A stretch of DNA of 64,000 bases. It comes from Treponema sp. (GTDB lineage Bacteria; Spirochaetota; Spirochaetia; Treponematales; Treponemataceae). Positions 16,933 to 25,556 of the stretch are shown piece by piece. The DNA lies in assembly GCA_017549025.1 (NCBI GenBank), contig JAFYWB010000010.1:1-64000 (forward strand), in the 5' to 3' direction. The notes under the pieces are model-generated. The model did not search any database. It worked only from the letters and a program-made list of their open reading frames with translations, and was not told the DNA's origin. A program made the translations under genes and the position numbers. Positions within the stretch are counted from its first letter, which is position 1. Each line of letters begins with the position of its first letter.

Positions 16933-18750
16933 TTAGAGCTGAGCCAGCCCACGGAAATCATCCAGCTTTTGGTAGCCACGCTCCTTCATAAAGGCAGCAA
17001 GTCCATCGATGATTTCTGTCATGCAGCGAGGATTGGCAAAGGTGGCAGTGCCCACTTGAATGGCACTTGCTCCCGCCATAATGAACTCCACCGCATCCTG
17101 CCAGCAGCTAATGCCGCCTAAGCCCACCACAGGAATTCGCTGTGATTCAGGCAGCTTGTTCATGTACTGCACCAAGTCGAAAACCATTCGCAAGGCCACG
17201 GGCTTTACTGCAGGGCCAGAAAGTCCTGCCCGCACATTGTCGAACAAGGGCCGCCCCTTGTAAATATCGATGGACATGGCCTGTACTGTGTTGATAAGAC
17301 TCAAGGCGTCGGCACCAGCTTGGCGAACTGCATCTGCCACACCAAGTAAGTCGGGGGCATTGGGAGAAAGCTTTACCATCAAGGGAATATTTGGAGCGGC
17401 TTCCCGCACGGCGGCAGTAACAGCGGATGCAGCGTTGCACTCCAAGCCAAAGGCCATGCCACCAGCCTTTACGTTGGGGCAGGAAATGTTCAGCTCAATC
17501 ATGGGAACGGAAGCCTGAGCCAAAAGCTTTGCCCCTTCCACGTAGGATTCAATGGTGGAGCCAGAAAGATTGGCAATGGTCACAGGAGCAAGCTTTTTCA
17601 TCTGGGCAAGCTCATGCTCCACAAAATGCTTGATACCGGGATTTTCCAAACCAATGGAATTGATAATGCCCCCAGCAGTTTCCTTGAGCCTGATTCCGCC
17701 GTTTCCTGGTCGGCCCTCCAAGGTGAGGCCCTTGGAACAAATACCACCTAATCGGTTTACTGCAAGAATTGGTTGGTATTCGCTTCCATAGCCAAAGGTT
17801 CCAGATGCAGCAATCACAGGGTTAGCAAAATCAACACCAGCAATATTTACACTCAGGTCTGGTTGGCACTCAGCGGAAGAAGCAGATTTTCCTTCCACCA
17901 CCAGCTTTTTTGTAGGGGCCTTTTTCTGGAACAAAAGGATTTCCCCAGGGAACACAGGCCCATCGGCACAGCAACGGCGATTTCCTTGGGTGGTGGCAAT
18001 GGTACAGCCCAAGCAGGCTCCCATTCCGCAGGCCATGGCAGATTCCATGCTCAGGTAACAGGGGATTCCAGCTTCTCCACAAATTTCTTGCACATAGGCC
18101 AAAAGTGGCTCTGGTCCACAGGAATATACCACCTGATAGCCAGCATTTTTCAAGGCAGCGGCATCCAGCACCTGAGGAATCATGCCCTTTACACCACAAG
18201 AACCATCGTCGGTGGTAACGACCAGCTTGTTTGCCTTCAGTTTTTCTAAGCCGTAGCTTCCACTTTTAAAACCAGCGTAAAAATCGTAGCTGTTCTCTGG
18301 CAAGGTAGTAGCAAATCCCGCCACAGGAGCCACACCGATTCCGCCACCAACCACGCAAACCTTAACTCCAGCTCCATCCTTGGAAACAATGGAGCTAGGC
18401 CGAGGAAAGGTGTTGCCCAAGGGCCCAATGACGGAAACCTTATCCCCAGCAGCCAAAGAACACAGCTCCTGAGTTCCCTGTCCCTTTAACAAAATCAAGA
18501 AGGTTACCTGCCACTGCTGCTCAACCACCTCTGCCCAGTACACGCTGATGGGTCGAGCCAAAAGCACCTGAGAAGGCTCCCGTCGCAGCATAAAGAATTG
18601 TCCCGGTTCCACCAAATGCACAATTCCATCATTTTCATTTTTGACAGAAGGATTATAGGCAAGCTTCACCTCGTAGATATTAGGTTGAATTTCCTTGCAG
18701 CTGAGGGTTTGGGCATGGGTAAAAAGCGGTTCAATAGCGGAACAGGACAT
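16933..18750 (-). CDS. pyrKD: fused dihydroorotate dehydrogenase (PyrK-PyrD)
   Basis: A 605-residue single chain that joins two subunits usually encoded separately in class 1B dihydroorotate dehydrogenase. Residues 1-280 are PyrK: an FAD domain with LLARPISVY, an NAD-binding part with CVVGGGIGVAPVAG, and the [2Fe-2S] ligands in MACGMGACLGC plus a CC pair at RRCCADGPVF. Residues 295-605 are PyrD: AASGTFGYGSEYQ, NSIGLENPG, and the active-site cysteine in LNISCPNVK. It oxidises dihydroorotate to orotate with NAD+ as acceptor. It follows pyrF on the same strand. Confidence 0.92.
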   Translation of the reverse strand: MSCSAIEPLFTHAQTLSCKEIQPNIYEVKLAYNPSVKNENDGIVHLVEPGQFFMLRREPSQVLLARPISVYWAEVVEQQWQVTFLILLKGQGTQELCSLAAGDKVSVIGPLGNTFPRPSSIVSKDGAGVKVCVVGGGIGVAPVAGFATTLPENSYDFYAGFKSGSYGLEKLKANKLVVTTDDGSCGVKGMIPQVLDAAALKNAGYQVVYSCGPEPLLAYVQEICGEAGIPCYLSMESAMACGMGACLGCTIATTQGNRRCCADGPVFPGEILLFQKKAPTKKLVVEGKSASSAECQPDLSVNIAGVDFANPVIAASGTFGYGSEYQPILAVNRLGGICSKGLTLEGRPGNGGIRLKETAGGIINSIGLENPGIKHFVEHELAQMKKLAPVTIANLSGSTIESYVEGAKLLAQASVPMIELNISCPNVKAGGMAFGLECNAASAVTAAVREAAPNIPLMVKLSPNAPDLLGVADAVRQAGADALSLINTVQAMSIDIYKGRPLFDNVRAGLSGPAVKPVALRMVFDLVQYMNKLPESQRIPVVGLGGISCWQDAVEFIMAGASAIQVGTATFANPRCMTEIIDGLAAFMKERGYQKLDDFRGLAQL

Positions 18751-18781
18751 GGTAACTCCTTGTAAATAAAATTATAGAATA

Positions 18782-18810
18782 AATCCCCACTTCAAGCTGA
18801 AATGGGGATT
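18782..18810 (-). terminator. hairpin between pyrF and pyrKD
   Basis: AATCCCCA pairs with TGGGGATT across 13 bases, followed leftward by TATT and other T-rich sequence. It may end or attenuate the pyrF transcript before pyrKD. Confidence 0.6.
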
Positions 18811-18815
18811 GTAAT

Positions 18816-19775
18816 TTAAGCTTTTAGCAATTTAACGGCATTCAACAAGTCTGCCTTGGACTCTGCTGCAGCGGCGGCGGCTGAATCAGCAATATCCTCT
18901 ACAGTAAGCTTATTTTCAGCAGCCTTTTGGGCAAGCTTCTCGTCCTTTTTCCAAGCACAGAGAATGCCACGAGATGAGTTTACTGTTCCACCAGCCTTAT
19001 CCAGCAGGGTTGCAGCAATTCGAGCAGCACCACCTTGGGCACCATAACCAGGAATCAAGAAATAGATGTTGGGATAGGCATCTCGGAGCTGGCGAGCGTC
19101 AGACTCCTCGGTACAGCCCACCACCGCACCCACAGGTGAACAACCAGCAGTAGGATATTCTTCTTTGAAAAGTTTTTCCAGTCGATTCAATTCTCCACCA
19201 ACACGATCCAGCACCACTTCTCCCTCAAAGCCAGCAATGGACTTGTCCAAAGCAAGCTTTTCAAGGTGCACCATGCCAGGATTGGATGTCCGTAAAAGAA
19301 CGAACATTCCCTTTGCTCCCTTGTCTTTATGAGCGTATTCAGTAAAGGGCTCCAAGGTGTCAAATCCCATGTAGGGATTCAGGGTGATAAGGTCGGCCTC
19401 AAAATCACCAGTAAAATGGGCACGAGCATAGGCCTTGGCGGTATCAGCAATGTCACCACGCTTAATGTCCGCAATCACTGGCAAACCAGCAGAGCGCACC
19501 AAACGCAGGGTTTCGGCATAAGCCTTCAAGCCCTCAAGCCCCATAGCCTCGTAATAGGCAATCTGCACCTTGCAGCACCCAGCCAAGGCAGGCCCACAAG
19601 AAGAAACAAGCCGCTGCACAATAGCCTTGTTGTAAGCCAACACCGCTTGGGCAGGAGAGCTGTATGCCTCCAACACAGACTTGGGAAGATAGCTGGGATC
19701 TGTATCCAGCCCCACACATAACGGACCGTTGATAATGCCTGATTCTTGCAGGCGATGCATTGCGTGATTTTCCAT
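18816..19775 (-). CDS. pyrF: orotidine 5'-phosphate decarboxylase, type 2
   Basis: A 319-residue enzyme converting OMP to UMP. The DxKxxD active site is VIADIKRGDIADT near residue 103; GLDTDPSYLP near the start and VGAVVGCTEE near residue 210 fix it as the longer type 2 family. The C-terminus has an alanine-rich helix (DSAAAAAAESKA). The promoter -10 TATACT ends 6 bases before the ATG, so the mRNA is likely leaderless. Confidence 0.94.
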   Translation of the reverse strand: MENHAMHRLQESGIINGPLCVGLDTDPSYLPKSVLEAYSSPAQAVLAYNKAIVQRLVSSCGPALAGCCKVQIAYYEAMGLEGLKAYAETLRLVRSAGLPVIADIKRGDIADTAKAYARAHFTGDFEADLITLNPYMGFDTLEPFTEYAHKDKGAKGMFVLLRTSNPGMVHLEKLALDKSIAGFEGEVVLDRVGGELNRLEKLFKEEYPTAGCSPVGAVVGCTEESDARQLRDAYPNIYFLIPGYGAQGGAARIAATLLDKAGGTVNSSRGILCAWKKDEKLAQKAAENKLTVEDIADSAAAAAAESKADLLNAVKLLKA

Positions 19776-19781
19776 GGGTAC

Positions 19782-19787
19782 AGTATA
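19782..19787 (-). promoter_or_regulatory. pyrF -10 element
   Basis: TATACT on the leftward strand, 6 bases before the ATG; TTTACT is at a 16-base spacing upstream. One of the leaderless-type promoters of this window. Confidence 0.5.
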
Positions 19788-19810
19788 GCATGGGGAAGAA
19801 AAAAGTAAAA

Positions 19811-19886
19811 GAGAGCCGGTGAATCCGACTCCGCCTTACGCTTCGCTACGCTCAGAGGGCGGCGGGCCGGAGGTTCCCCGGCTCTC
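19811..19886. repeat. GC-rich inverted-repeat element
   Basis: GAGAGCCGG (19811-19819) and CCGGCTCTC (19878-19886) bound a 76-base GC-rich fold containing CTTCGCTACGCTCAG. Base composition differs sharply from the flanks. It lies between pyrF and a short gene and encodes nothing. A second small hairpin (GAGGGG with CCCCTC) follows near 19920-19936. Confidence 0.6.
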
Positions 19887-20022
19887 CGTGCTTTCGTTCA
19901 TCGGCTATACTGCTGGGTAGAGGGGGTGTCCCCTCCTAAAAAATAGATTTGCATTGACGCAGCACAGTCACGATACTTTAGGGCAAATGGCTATGCCACA
20001 ATTTTTTGACAGGAGGAAACCC

Positions 20023-20226
20023 ATGGGACAGACTGCCACCACTAAAACTGTACAAGAAGCCGACCAAGAAATTGAACTGATTTGCACCATTATTCGCAAC
20101 GGCTACCATTTAGGACTGAACAACCACAACAGGCTAAGCCCACGGGAACGGTTTCAGTTTGCCGTAAAGCTAGAAGAAATTTGTGCCATTGCGGAGTGGA
20201 TGTCACGGTACGTAGAAGCACGATAA
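20023..20226 (+). CDS. small conserved hypothetical protein
   Basis: A 67-residue hydrophilic protein, starting MGQTATTKTVQEADQEIELI, predicted mostly helical with conserved-looking CTIIRNGYHLGLNNHNRLSP and a C-terminal CAIAEWMSRYVEAR. An AGGAGG site 7 bases before the ATG supports it as real; the longer frame from 19954 has no such site. I do not recognise the family. No membrane segment or metal motif is seen. Confidence 0.6.
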   Translation: MGQTATTKTVQEADQEIELICTIIRNGYHLGLNNHNRLSPRERFQFAVKLEEICAIAEWMSRYVEAR

Positions 20227-20276
20227 AGCCTCATACTTCTACCACAAACCTGATTTTTTCGTTATATTTATGAGGT

Positions 20277-21317
20277 ATGAAGTCTCCAAAGAAATCCGCA
20301 AAATTCATTATTGTATGTCTTATCTTGAGCCTTTTTGTGTTGTCTGTATTCTTCAGCTGCAAGAAGGAAGCCCTTCCTGCCCAAACCCAGCTCCACTTGG
20401 GAACTGTTTGTACCATAAATCTTTTTGAATCAGGCACCACTGACCTGTACAGCAAGATGTTTCAGCGGCTTAAGGCCATTGAACAGGTTTTTAGTGTACG
20501 GATTGCCCACAGTGCAGTATCTCAGGTGAACCAATCTGCAGGTATTGCTCCCGTGACAGTTCCCCAAGAAGTGGTTTTCGTATTGCAGGAAGCATTGCGG
20601 ATTGCAGAGCGAACTGGCGGTGCCTTTGATCCCACCATTGGGCCACTGGTGGATTTGTGGGACATTGGAGGCGACAATAGCCAAGTTCCCAGCCAAGAAG
20701 CTATAGAACGAGCTATTTCCTTGGTGGACTGGCGCTTGGTGGAGCTTGACACTGAAGCTTGTACCGTCTTTTTGCCAAAAGAAGGAATGTCCCTTGACCT
20801 GGGTGGCATTGCCAAGGGCTTTGCCGCAGACCAGCTGGTGGCCATAGCTCAGGAGGCTGGAGTACAGCGGGCACTCTTTGACTTGGGTGGCAACATTTAT
20901 GCCTTCGGTGCCAAAGCAGACGGCTCTCCATGGCGTGTAGGAGTGAAAAATCCCCAAAGCCCCGCAGGAGAACCAGCCCTTGCAGTGGCCGTAAAAGATT
21001 CTAGTATAGTCACCTCTGGTATGTACGAGCGATTCTTTGAGCAGGACGGTGTGCGCTACCACCACATCTTGAATCCCGCCACTGGCTTTCCCGTGTGGAA
21101 CGATGTACAGTCTGTCACCATCGTCAGCAAAAGCTCCATGCTGGCAGATGCACTTTCCACCTCCGTGTTCATTCTGGGGCAGGAGAAGGGACTGGAGCTC
21201 CTAGAAGCAGAAGCTGCAGAAGGTGTTATCATTGCAGTGGACAACAAGGTATATCCCACCAGTGGTATGACAAATCAGCTTACCGTGGTGTCTCCCAGCT
21301 ACCAGCTGGCAGAATAA
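20277..21317 (+). CDS. apbE: FAD:protein FMN transferase, lipoprotein
   Basis: A 346-residue ApbE protein that attaches FMN to threonine residues of partners such as Na+-pumping flavoproteins. A signal segment ends at VFFSC, an acceptable spirochaetal lipobox. Motifs: GGAFDPTIGPLVDLW, LDLGGIAKGFAADQL, FDLGGNIYAFG and YHHILNPATGFP, with the magnesium ligands in the last part (MLADALSTSVFIL). The -10 TATATT ends 8 bases before the ATG. Riboflavin-pathway genes lie far downstream. Confidence 0.93.
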   Translation: MKSPKKSAKFIIVCLILSLFVLSVFFSCKKEALPAQTQLHLGTVCTINLFESGTTDLYSKMFQRLKAIEQVFSVRIAHSAVSQVNQSAGIAPVTVPQEVVFVLQEALRIAERTGGAFDPTIGPLVDLWDIGGDNSQVPSQEAIERAISLVDWRLVELDTEACTVFLPKEGMSLDLGGIAKGFAADQLVAIAQEAGVQRALFDLGGNIYAFGAKADGSPWRVGVKNPQSPAGEPALAVAVKDSSIVTSGMYERFFEQDGVRYHHILNPATGFPVWNDVQSVTIVSKSSMLADALSTSVFILGQEKGLELLEAEAAEGVIIAVDNKVYPTSGMTNQLTVVSPSYQLAE

Positions 21318-22364
21318 TTACTCAGCTTCTCGTAAGTCCAACAGCAAATCCAAATTCCAGTCCTCGCTGTTGTGGCGGAGGGTGATGAGGTTGCCGGTGC
21401 GGGTTGCAGTGAGGGGCAACGAGGCGGTAAGGGGATACAGCTCCGAGCGGTCTGCAGCCCAATCTTGAGTAAGCTCAGCTTCCACTTTGTAGAGGAATTT
21501 TCCCTCAGCATCCAGTGTGGGGGTAAATAAGAAATAAAAGGTTTCGTTTCTATCCTTGCCACCAGCCTTTATCACTCGGTCGCCCGTAAGCAAAAAGATT
21601 CCCGCTGGATCTGGCTGAGAAAAATACACGGTTTTACAAGAGGGCAGCAAATCCGTGGCATTTGCCCGAAAACGGAGAATGCGGGAGGGTGAAAGATTTG
21701 TTGTACCAGACAAGCCTGCACTTGCAACTTCCGTGTTTGCAGCGGAGCTTGTTGAAGCAGCCGTTTGACCAGCCCCTTGTGGAGCTTCTTTTTTGGATGC
21801 AGCTTGGGCTTCTGCCAATAATTCCAGCTTTTGAAGAATTTGCTGCAGGGTGGCTACGGTTTCTGACGAAAGAGTTTCTGACGAAGCAGTTTTGCCAGAA
21901 TCAGCTGTGGCAGAAACATCTGTCGTTTGAGAGGTTTTGCTTGAATCTTGCAATTTTTCTAAAGCTGCTTCTAAGGATTTTGTGTCCAAGCCAGTTAAAC
22001 TAGAAATTCCTGAAAGACCAGTAAGTTCTCCCAATCCACCGAGCGATTCCAACGCTTCCAGTCCACCCAAGCCAGAAATACTCTGAGCAGTAAGCGCCAA
22101 GCCTGCCACTGTATCACTTAATTCTTGGTCGGTGGAATTAGTTTGGCTGGATTCTGTCTGGCTCTGGCTTTGTTGGTTTGGAACGTAAGGGGCACTTCCT
22201 CGCCAGGGAGTAGAAGGCCCAGAGGAGGAGCCAGAAATGCTTGGCATGGAAGGCGAGTCAACGGTGGGAAAATCCAATGCAAAAAGCCCCGCACACAGCC
22301 CAAAGACAAGGCCCATACAAAGCGCTTTTACACACAACTTTTTCACGCTCAAAGACAATCTCAT
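21318..22364 (-). CDS. exported low-complexity hypothetical protein
   Basis: A 348-residue exported protein with a clear signal peptide (residues 1-31, ending LFALDF). Residues 30-75 are rich in S, P and Q; a middle section has leucine-glycine repeats of the form GGLEALESLGGLGELTGLSG and a helical LQQILQKLELLAEAQ. The C-terminal third (RILRFRANATDLLPSCKTV onward) appears to be a folded beta-rich domain ending in WNLDLLLDLREAE. I do not recognise the family. The start at 22364 is chosen because the longer frame would overlap the upstream gene and spoil the signal peptide. Confidence 0.6.
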   Translation of the reverse strand: MRLSLSVKKLCVKALCMGLVFGLCAGLFALDFPTVDSPSMPSISGSSSGPSTPWRGSAPYVPNQQSQSQTESSQTNSTDQELSDTVAGLALTAQSISGLGGLEALESLGGLGELTGLSGISSLTGLDTKSLEAALEKLQDSSKTSQTTDVSATADSGKTASSETLSSETVATLQQILQKLELLAEAQAASKKEAPQGAGQTAASTSSAANTEVASAGLSGTTNLSPSRILRFRANATDLLPSCKTVYFSQPDPAGIFLLTGDRVIKAGGKDRNETFYFLFTPTLDAEGKFLYKVEAELTQDWAADRSELYPLTASLPLTATRTGNLITLRHNSEDWNLDLLLDLREAE

Positions 22365-22377
22365 TCTGCCACCACAC

Positions 22378-23178
22378 TTACAAGCTGGCAAGACTTTCCT
22401 CCACAAACTCCAAGCGGGAGGTAAGCTGTTGGATGGTTTTTTCCAGTCGCTTTTTCTCTTGCTCCAGCTTTGTCTTTTGGTCTACATCTTCGGCCTTTTT
22501 CTTCATCATAGCCCGCACAGAATCGGGACTATGGCCGCCAAGAAGCTGCTCCTCTGCGTCCTGTCGTTTTGCTTGGGGCATGGAAGCCACCAGCTTCATG
22601 TTTTCAAAGCCCAAGGCAGGATTTACTTGGGCGGCGGCCACCTTGGTAATGGAAGTGGCGGCACAACGGGGCATTTTCAGCACACGATCAATGTAGTCTT
22701 CGTAGCGAATGCCTGCATCCTGACACAGCTTGTGAGCCTTTGCCAAAAGCTGACCAAATTCCTGCATGAGCCGTCCGTTGGCTTCCAAGTAGTTCTTGCG
22801 GATATCCTCCGTCAGCTCTGCCAGCTCTGGGGAATTTTCCAAACCGATAACGTAATAGCCCTTTTCTTCCGCCACTTCTAGCAAGCCATGAAAGCGAGCC
22901 CAAAACTGGTTTGTGTGAACTCGCTGGTAGGAGGGCTTAAGCCCCGCAGATTCCTCCAGCTTTTCCTCGTTCAGCAGATGGTGGGCATATTCGTGGATGG
23001 CGGTGTAAATCATCTGGTTGTCGCTGGTAAAATTCTTGTTGTGCAAAAGGATTTCACAGGTGTCGGGCTTGTACAGGCCATTTACCCGCTTGCTTTCCTT
23101 GCCGGTGAGGGTGACAGAAAATTCCAGCTTGCTTTCTTCAATATCCAGCAGCATTGCCTTTATTTGATCTTGGTTCAT
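22378..23178 (-). CDS. HExxH-motif protein with C-terminal coiled coil
   Basis: A 266-residue cytoplasmic protein. Residues 60-70 read TAIHEYAHHLL, a HExxH zinc-peptidase motif, preceded by CEILLHNKNF and followed by ESAGLKPSYQRVHTNQFWAR. Residues 220-262 form a charged coiled coil (KKKAEDVDQKTKLEQEKKRL). A catalytic metallopeptidase is possible but no third zinc ligand is certain. It overlaps rsmE by 4 bases and precedes an exported protein, so all three may be co-transcribed. Family not recognised by name. Confidence 0.65.
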   Translation of the reverse strand: MNQDQIKAMLLDIEESKLEFSVTLTGKESKRVNGLYKPDTCEILLHNKNFTSDNQMIYTAIHEYAHHLLNEEKLEESAGLKPSYQRVHTNQFWARFHGLLEVAEEKGYYVIGLENSPELAELTEDIRKNYLEANGRLMQEFGQLLAKAHKLCQDAGIRYEDYIDRVLKMPRCAATSITKVAAAQVNPALGFENMKLVASMPQAKRQDAEEQLLGGHSPDSVRAMMKKKAEDVDQKTKLEQEKKRLEKTIQQLTSRLEFVEESLASL

Positions 23179-23966
23179 AGTATCTCCATATTTGAAAGAA
23201 TGATTGCTACAGCAGTGGTGGCGGCAGTTTCTGTCCGAAGCACTCGCTCGCCCATGCCGCAGAGAGTAAAGCCTCGTTCTCGGAACAGGTTCCGTTCGTT
23301 GGCAGTCCAGCCCCGCTCGCTTCCAATAGCAGCCACCACCCCAGCAGTTTTCGCCTCATCAGCAGAAAACTGGGATGACAAAAATCCCTGCAAGGAAGCC
23401 GTTGGTTCAATATTATCTAGGGCAACTCTAATACTGGTGTTGCCCACAACTCTAATGCTATCGTTGCCCGCAACTTGGATGTGAGTGTTGCCTGCAACAA
23501 AATCCAAGCAGGAGGCCACATTTTGGTGAACGAAAACCTGAGGCACGTGGGTGCTTTTTGCCTGAATGGAGCCATCCTTCAGCATGGCATGTAATTCTTC
23601 TGGCTGGGACAAGGTGGCCTTAAGGTAAGATTTTTCCCCCAGCTCTGTTCCACACAAATGCACCTGGCTTACTCCAAGACTTGCAATATCTCGCAGCAAG
23701 CGCTTCAGCTGAATTGGACGAGGAAATCCGATTATCATGGTTACAGGATGGAGCGGCTTTCCGTCACCACTGGCCACAAAACGAAATTCCATGCCCTGAG
23801 GAGAAACAGAAAGGATTTCCGCCGTTCCAGCGGCTCCATTCACAATGCCTGCGTCAAAGCTGTCTCCCACGCCTTTGTGCAAAATCTTTTGTATGTGCTT
23901 TACTCGAGGGTCACAGAGAGGGAGAGGTGAGACAAGCTCAGCCTCTTCAAATAGAACGATATTCAC
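23175..23966 (-). CDS. rsmE: 16S rRNA m3U1498 methyltransferase
   Basis: A 263-residue SPOUT-class enzyme that methylates N3 of U1498 in 16S rRNA. The N-terminal PUA-like part has DPRVKHIQKILHKGVGDSF; the knot region reads AAIGSERGWTANERNLFRER and LGERVLRTETAATTA (here MGERVL). The start is GTG, with TATACT ending 6 bases before it. Residues 157-180 hold three tandem 8-residue units (VAGNTHIQ, VAGNDSIR, VVGNTSIR) from a 24-bp repeat; these lengthen a linker before the cofactor site and look recently expanded. Confidence 0.9.
   Translation of the reverse strand: MNIVLFEEAELVSPLPLCDPRVKHIQKILHKGVGDSFDAGIVNGAAGTAEILSVSPQGMEFRFVASGDGKPLHPVTMIIGFPRPIQLKRLLRDIASLGVSQVHLCGTELGEKSYLKATLSQPEELHAMLKDGSIQAKSTHVPQVFVHQNVASCLDFVAGNTHIQVAGNDSIRVVGNTSIRVALDNIEPTASLQGFLSSQFSADEAKTAGVVAAIGSERGWTANERNLFRERGFTLCGMGERVLRTETAATTAVAIILSNMEIL
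23427..23498 (-). repeat. 24-bp tandem repeat inside rsmE
   Basis: Three degenerate in-frame copies of a 24-base unit (GTTGCAGGCAACACTCACAT and relatives). A fourth partial unit (VALDN) follows. Copy number could vary without a frameshift. Confidence 0.7.
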
Positions 23967-24259
23967 AGCAGTAGTATAGCAGGATTAGGCTTCTTGTGAA
24001 AGTCGCAGTGATTTAAATCATTCCCAATGTTGTAGAGCACCTCTATATCAGCTAACTTCATATAATCTTTATAATTCCAATAACCGATGATATTGATTTT
24101 TTTTTATAATTTTGTTAGAACTTACAAAGATCTTGCCAAAATGACAAAAAATTATTTTTTGTTATTTTGGTATCCTTTTTTTCATGCTCATGAAGAAAAG
24201 GACATTTTTTATTTAAATTCCATGATTGCCAATGATAGGCACTGAGGAAAGGAGTTTGC
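23967..24259. promoter_or_regulatory. rsmE promoter and leader of the next gene
   Basis: This 293-base gap holds the rsmE -10 (complement of 23973-23978) at one end. At 24136-24170 there is a 35-base AT-rich hairpin, CCAAAATGACAAAAAA pairing with TTTTTTGTTATTTTGG around a 3-base loop, followed by a T7 run, which looks like a terminator or leader structure ahead of the outer-membrane protein gene. A T9 run lies at 24097-24105. No coding signal is seen. Confidence 0.5.
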
Positions 24260-25543
24260 ATGAAGCGTATTATGATGGGAGTTATAACACTCACACTGGC
24301 ATGTGCCATGGCTGTAGGTCAGGCATCCCTCTTGAATGAAGCAACCAACGGCTTGTTCAAAAATGTGAATGACTATGTAATTAAACCCAATGTCATGTTC
24401 AACACCGTGGAAACAAAGCAGGTGATTATTGGTGGTGGTTTTGACAACTTAGGATTTGAGTCTAATGCTACAGGTAGCGGACTTGTTGGTTACTTTCATC
24501 CCGGCAAATTACCTTGGAGTATAGCAGGAAGCTTGAATCTTAATTCAGGAACTCACCAAGTAAGTCAAACAGTTACCACTGGAGATGGTCAGACAATTTC
24601 TGAAACAACCTATGAAAATCCTGCATTCTCTACCTATGAAGCTGGATTCCGATTCACCTTTGGGCTTCCAGAGACAATGAATCTGTCTGCAGGAGTTGTA
24701 GCATATTTTGACGGCACAGAAATCCCCCAGTCAAAAACAACTGTAACAACAGGTGGTCAAGATACCATCATATATAGAGGTGGAACAAAAACCTTTAACA
24801 TGGTACTTGGAGTACCTATTGGAATGGAATTTGGTTCTGTTTACAATATTATTGAACCATTTTTCCTCATGGAAAAAACTACCGATGTTGTAGCAAGCCC
24901 ACGACAGAACGCAGGAGAAGAAACCACCACTACAACAAACACCTTCATGCTGTATGACAAGCTTATAGCTCAGGACATGCTTCCCGCTCCCTTCGGTTCA
25001 GAAACCAGCTTCTGGCTTGGTATCGGAAATGCAGAATTGACAAAAATTACCGAGCTGGAAAAGCCTGCTTACACAACAGATAACGCTGGAGTTGGTGAAA
25101 TCAAACTTTCAACTCAGTTTGGTATGTCTAATTTGCAAGACTTTTCCACAGCTGGAATCGAAATCAAATTCAAGCCAATGATGTACTTTGATCTCGTATT
25201 GGGGCCCCACAAATCAGTTACATTTGGAGCTACTGTAGCAGCAGGAGCCGCAGCTTATGCACCACTGGGAAATCTTCCATTGGCAGTATTCTTTGGCGTT
25301 ACTCCAGCATTACAGTTCCACACAACAACGTTGGTCACAGAAACAACAAATCCAGGAGGAAGAATCACTACTACAACCAGTGCAAGCCGTTCTTTACGAA
25401 CCAATGTACTTTGGAGTGGAAAGGTTGGAACAAGCGTTTTATTACCTAAAGACATGGTTCTTGACGTAACACTGAATGTTACTACTGCAGGAGCAAACAC
25501 TTCATCATTAGGACTTTCTGCACAAATGTCTATTGCACTGTAA
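24260..25543 (+). CDS. outer-membrane beta-barrel protein, family paralogue B
   Basis: A 427-residue exported protein with signal peptide 1-21 (ending AVGQAS). The mature N-terminus LLNEATNGLFKNVNDYV shares NExTNGLF(x)N(xx)D(x)V with the protein at 7116, so the two are paralogues or share a family signature. The rest is alternating short strands with aromatic girdles, ending AQMSIAL. GGAAAGGAG precedes the ATG. It forms a unit with the lipoprotein 13 bases downstream. Confidence 0.65.
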   Translation: MKRIMMGVITLTLACAMAVGQASLLNEATNGLFKNVNDYVIKPNVMFNTVETKQVIIGGGFDNLGFESNATGSGLVGYFHPGKLPWSIAGSLNLNSGTHQVSQTVTTGDGQTISETTYENPAFSTYEAGFRFTFGLPETMNLSAGVVAYFDGTEIPQSKTTVTTGGQDTIIYRGGTKTFNMVLGVPIGMEFGSVYNIIEPFFLMEKTTDVVASPRQNAGEETTTTTNTFMLYDKLIAQDMLPAPFGSETSFWLGIGNAELTKITELEKPAYTTDNAGVGEIKLSTQFGMSNLQDFSTAGIEIKFKPMMYFDLVLGPHKSVTFGATVAAGAAAYAPLGNLPLAVFFGVTPALQFHTTTLVTETTNPGGRITTTTSASRSLRTNVLWSGKVGTSVLLPKDMVLDVTLNVTTAGANTSSLGLSAQMSIAL

Positions 25544-25556
25544 ATGAGGAGGTTAT

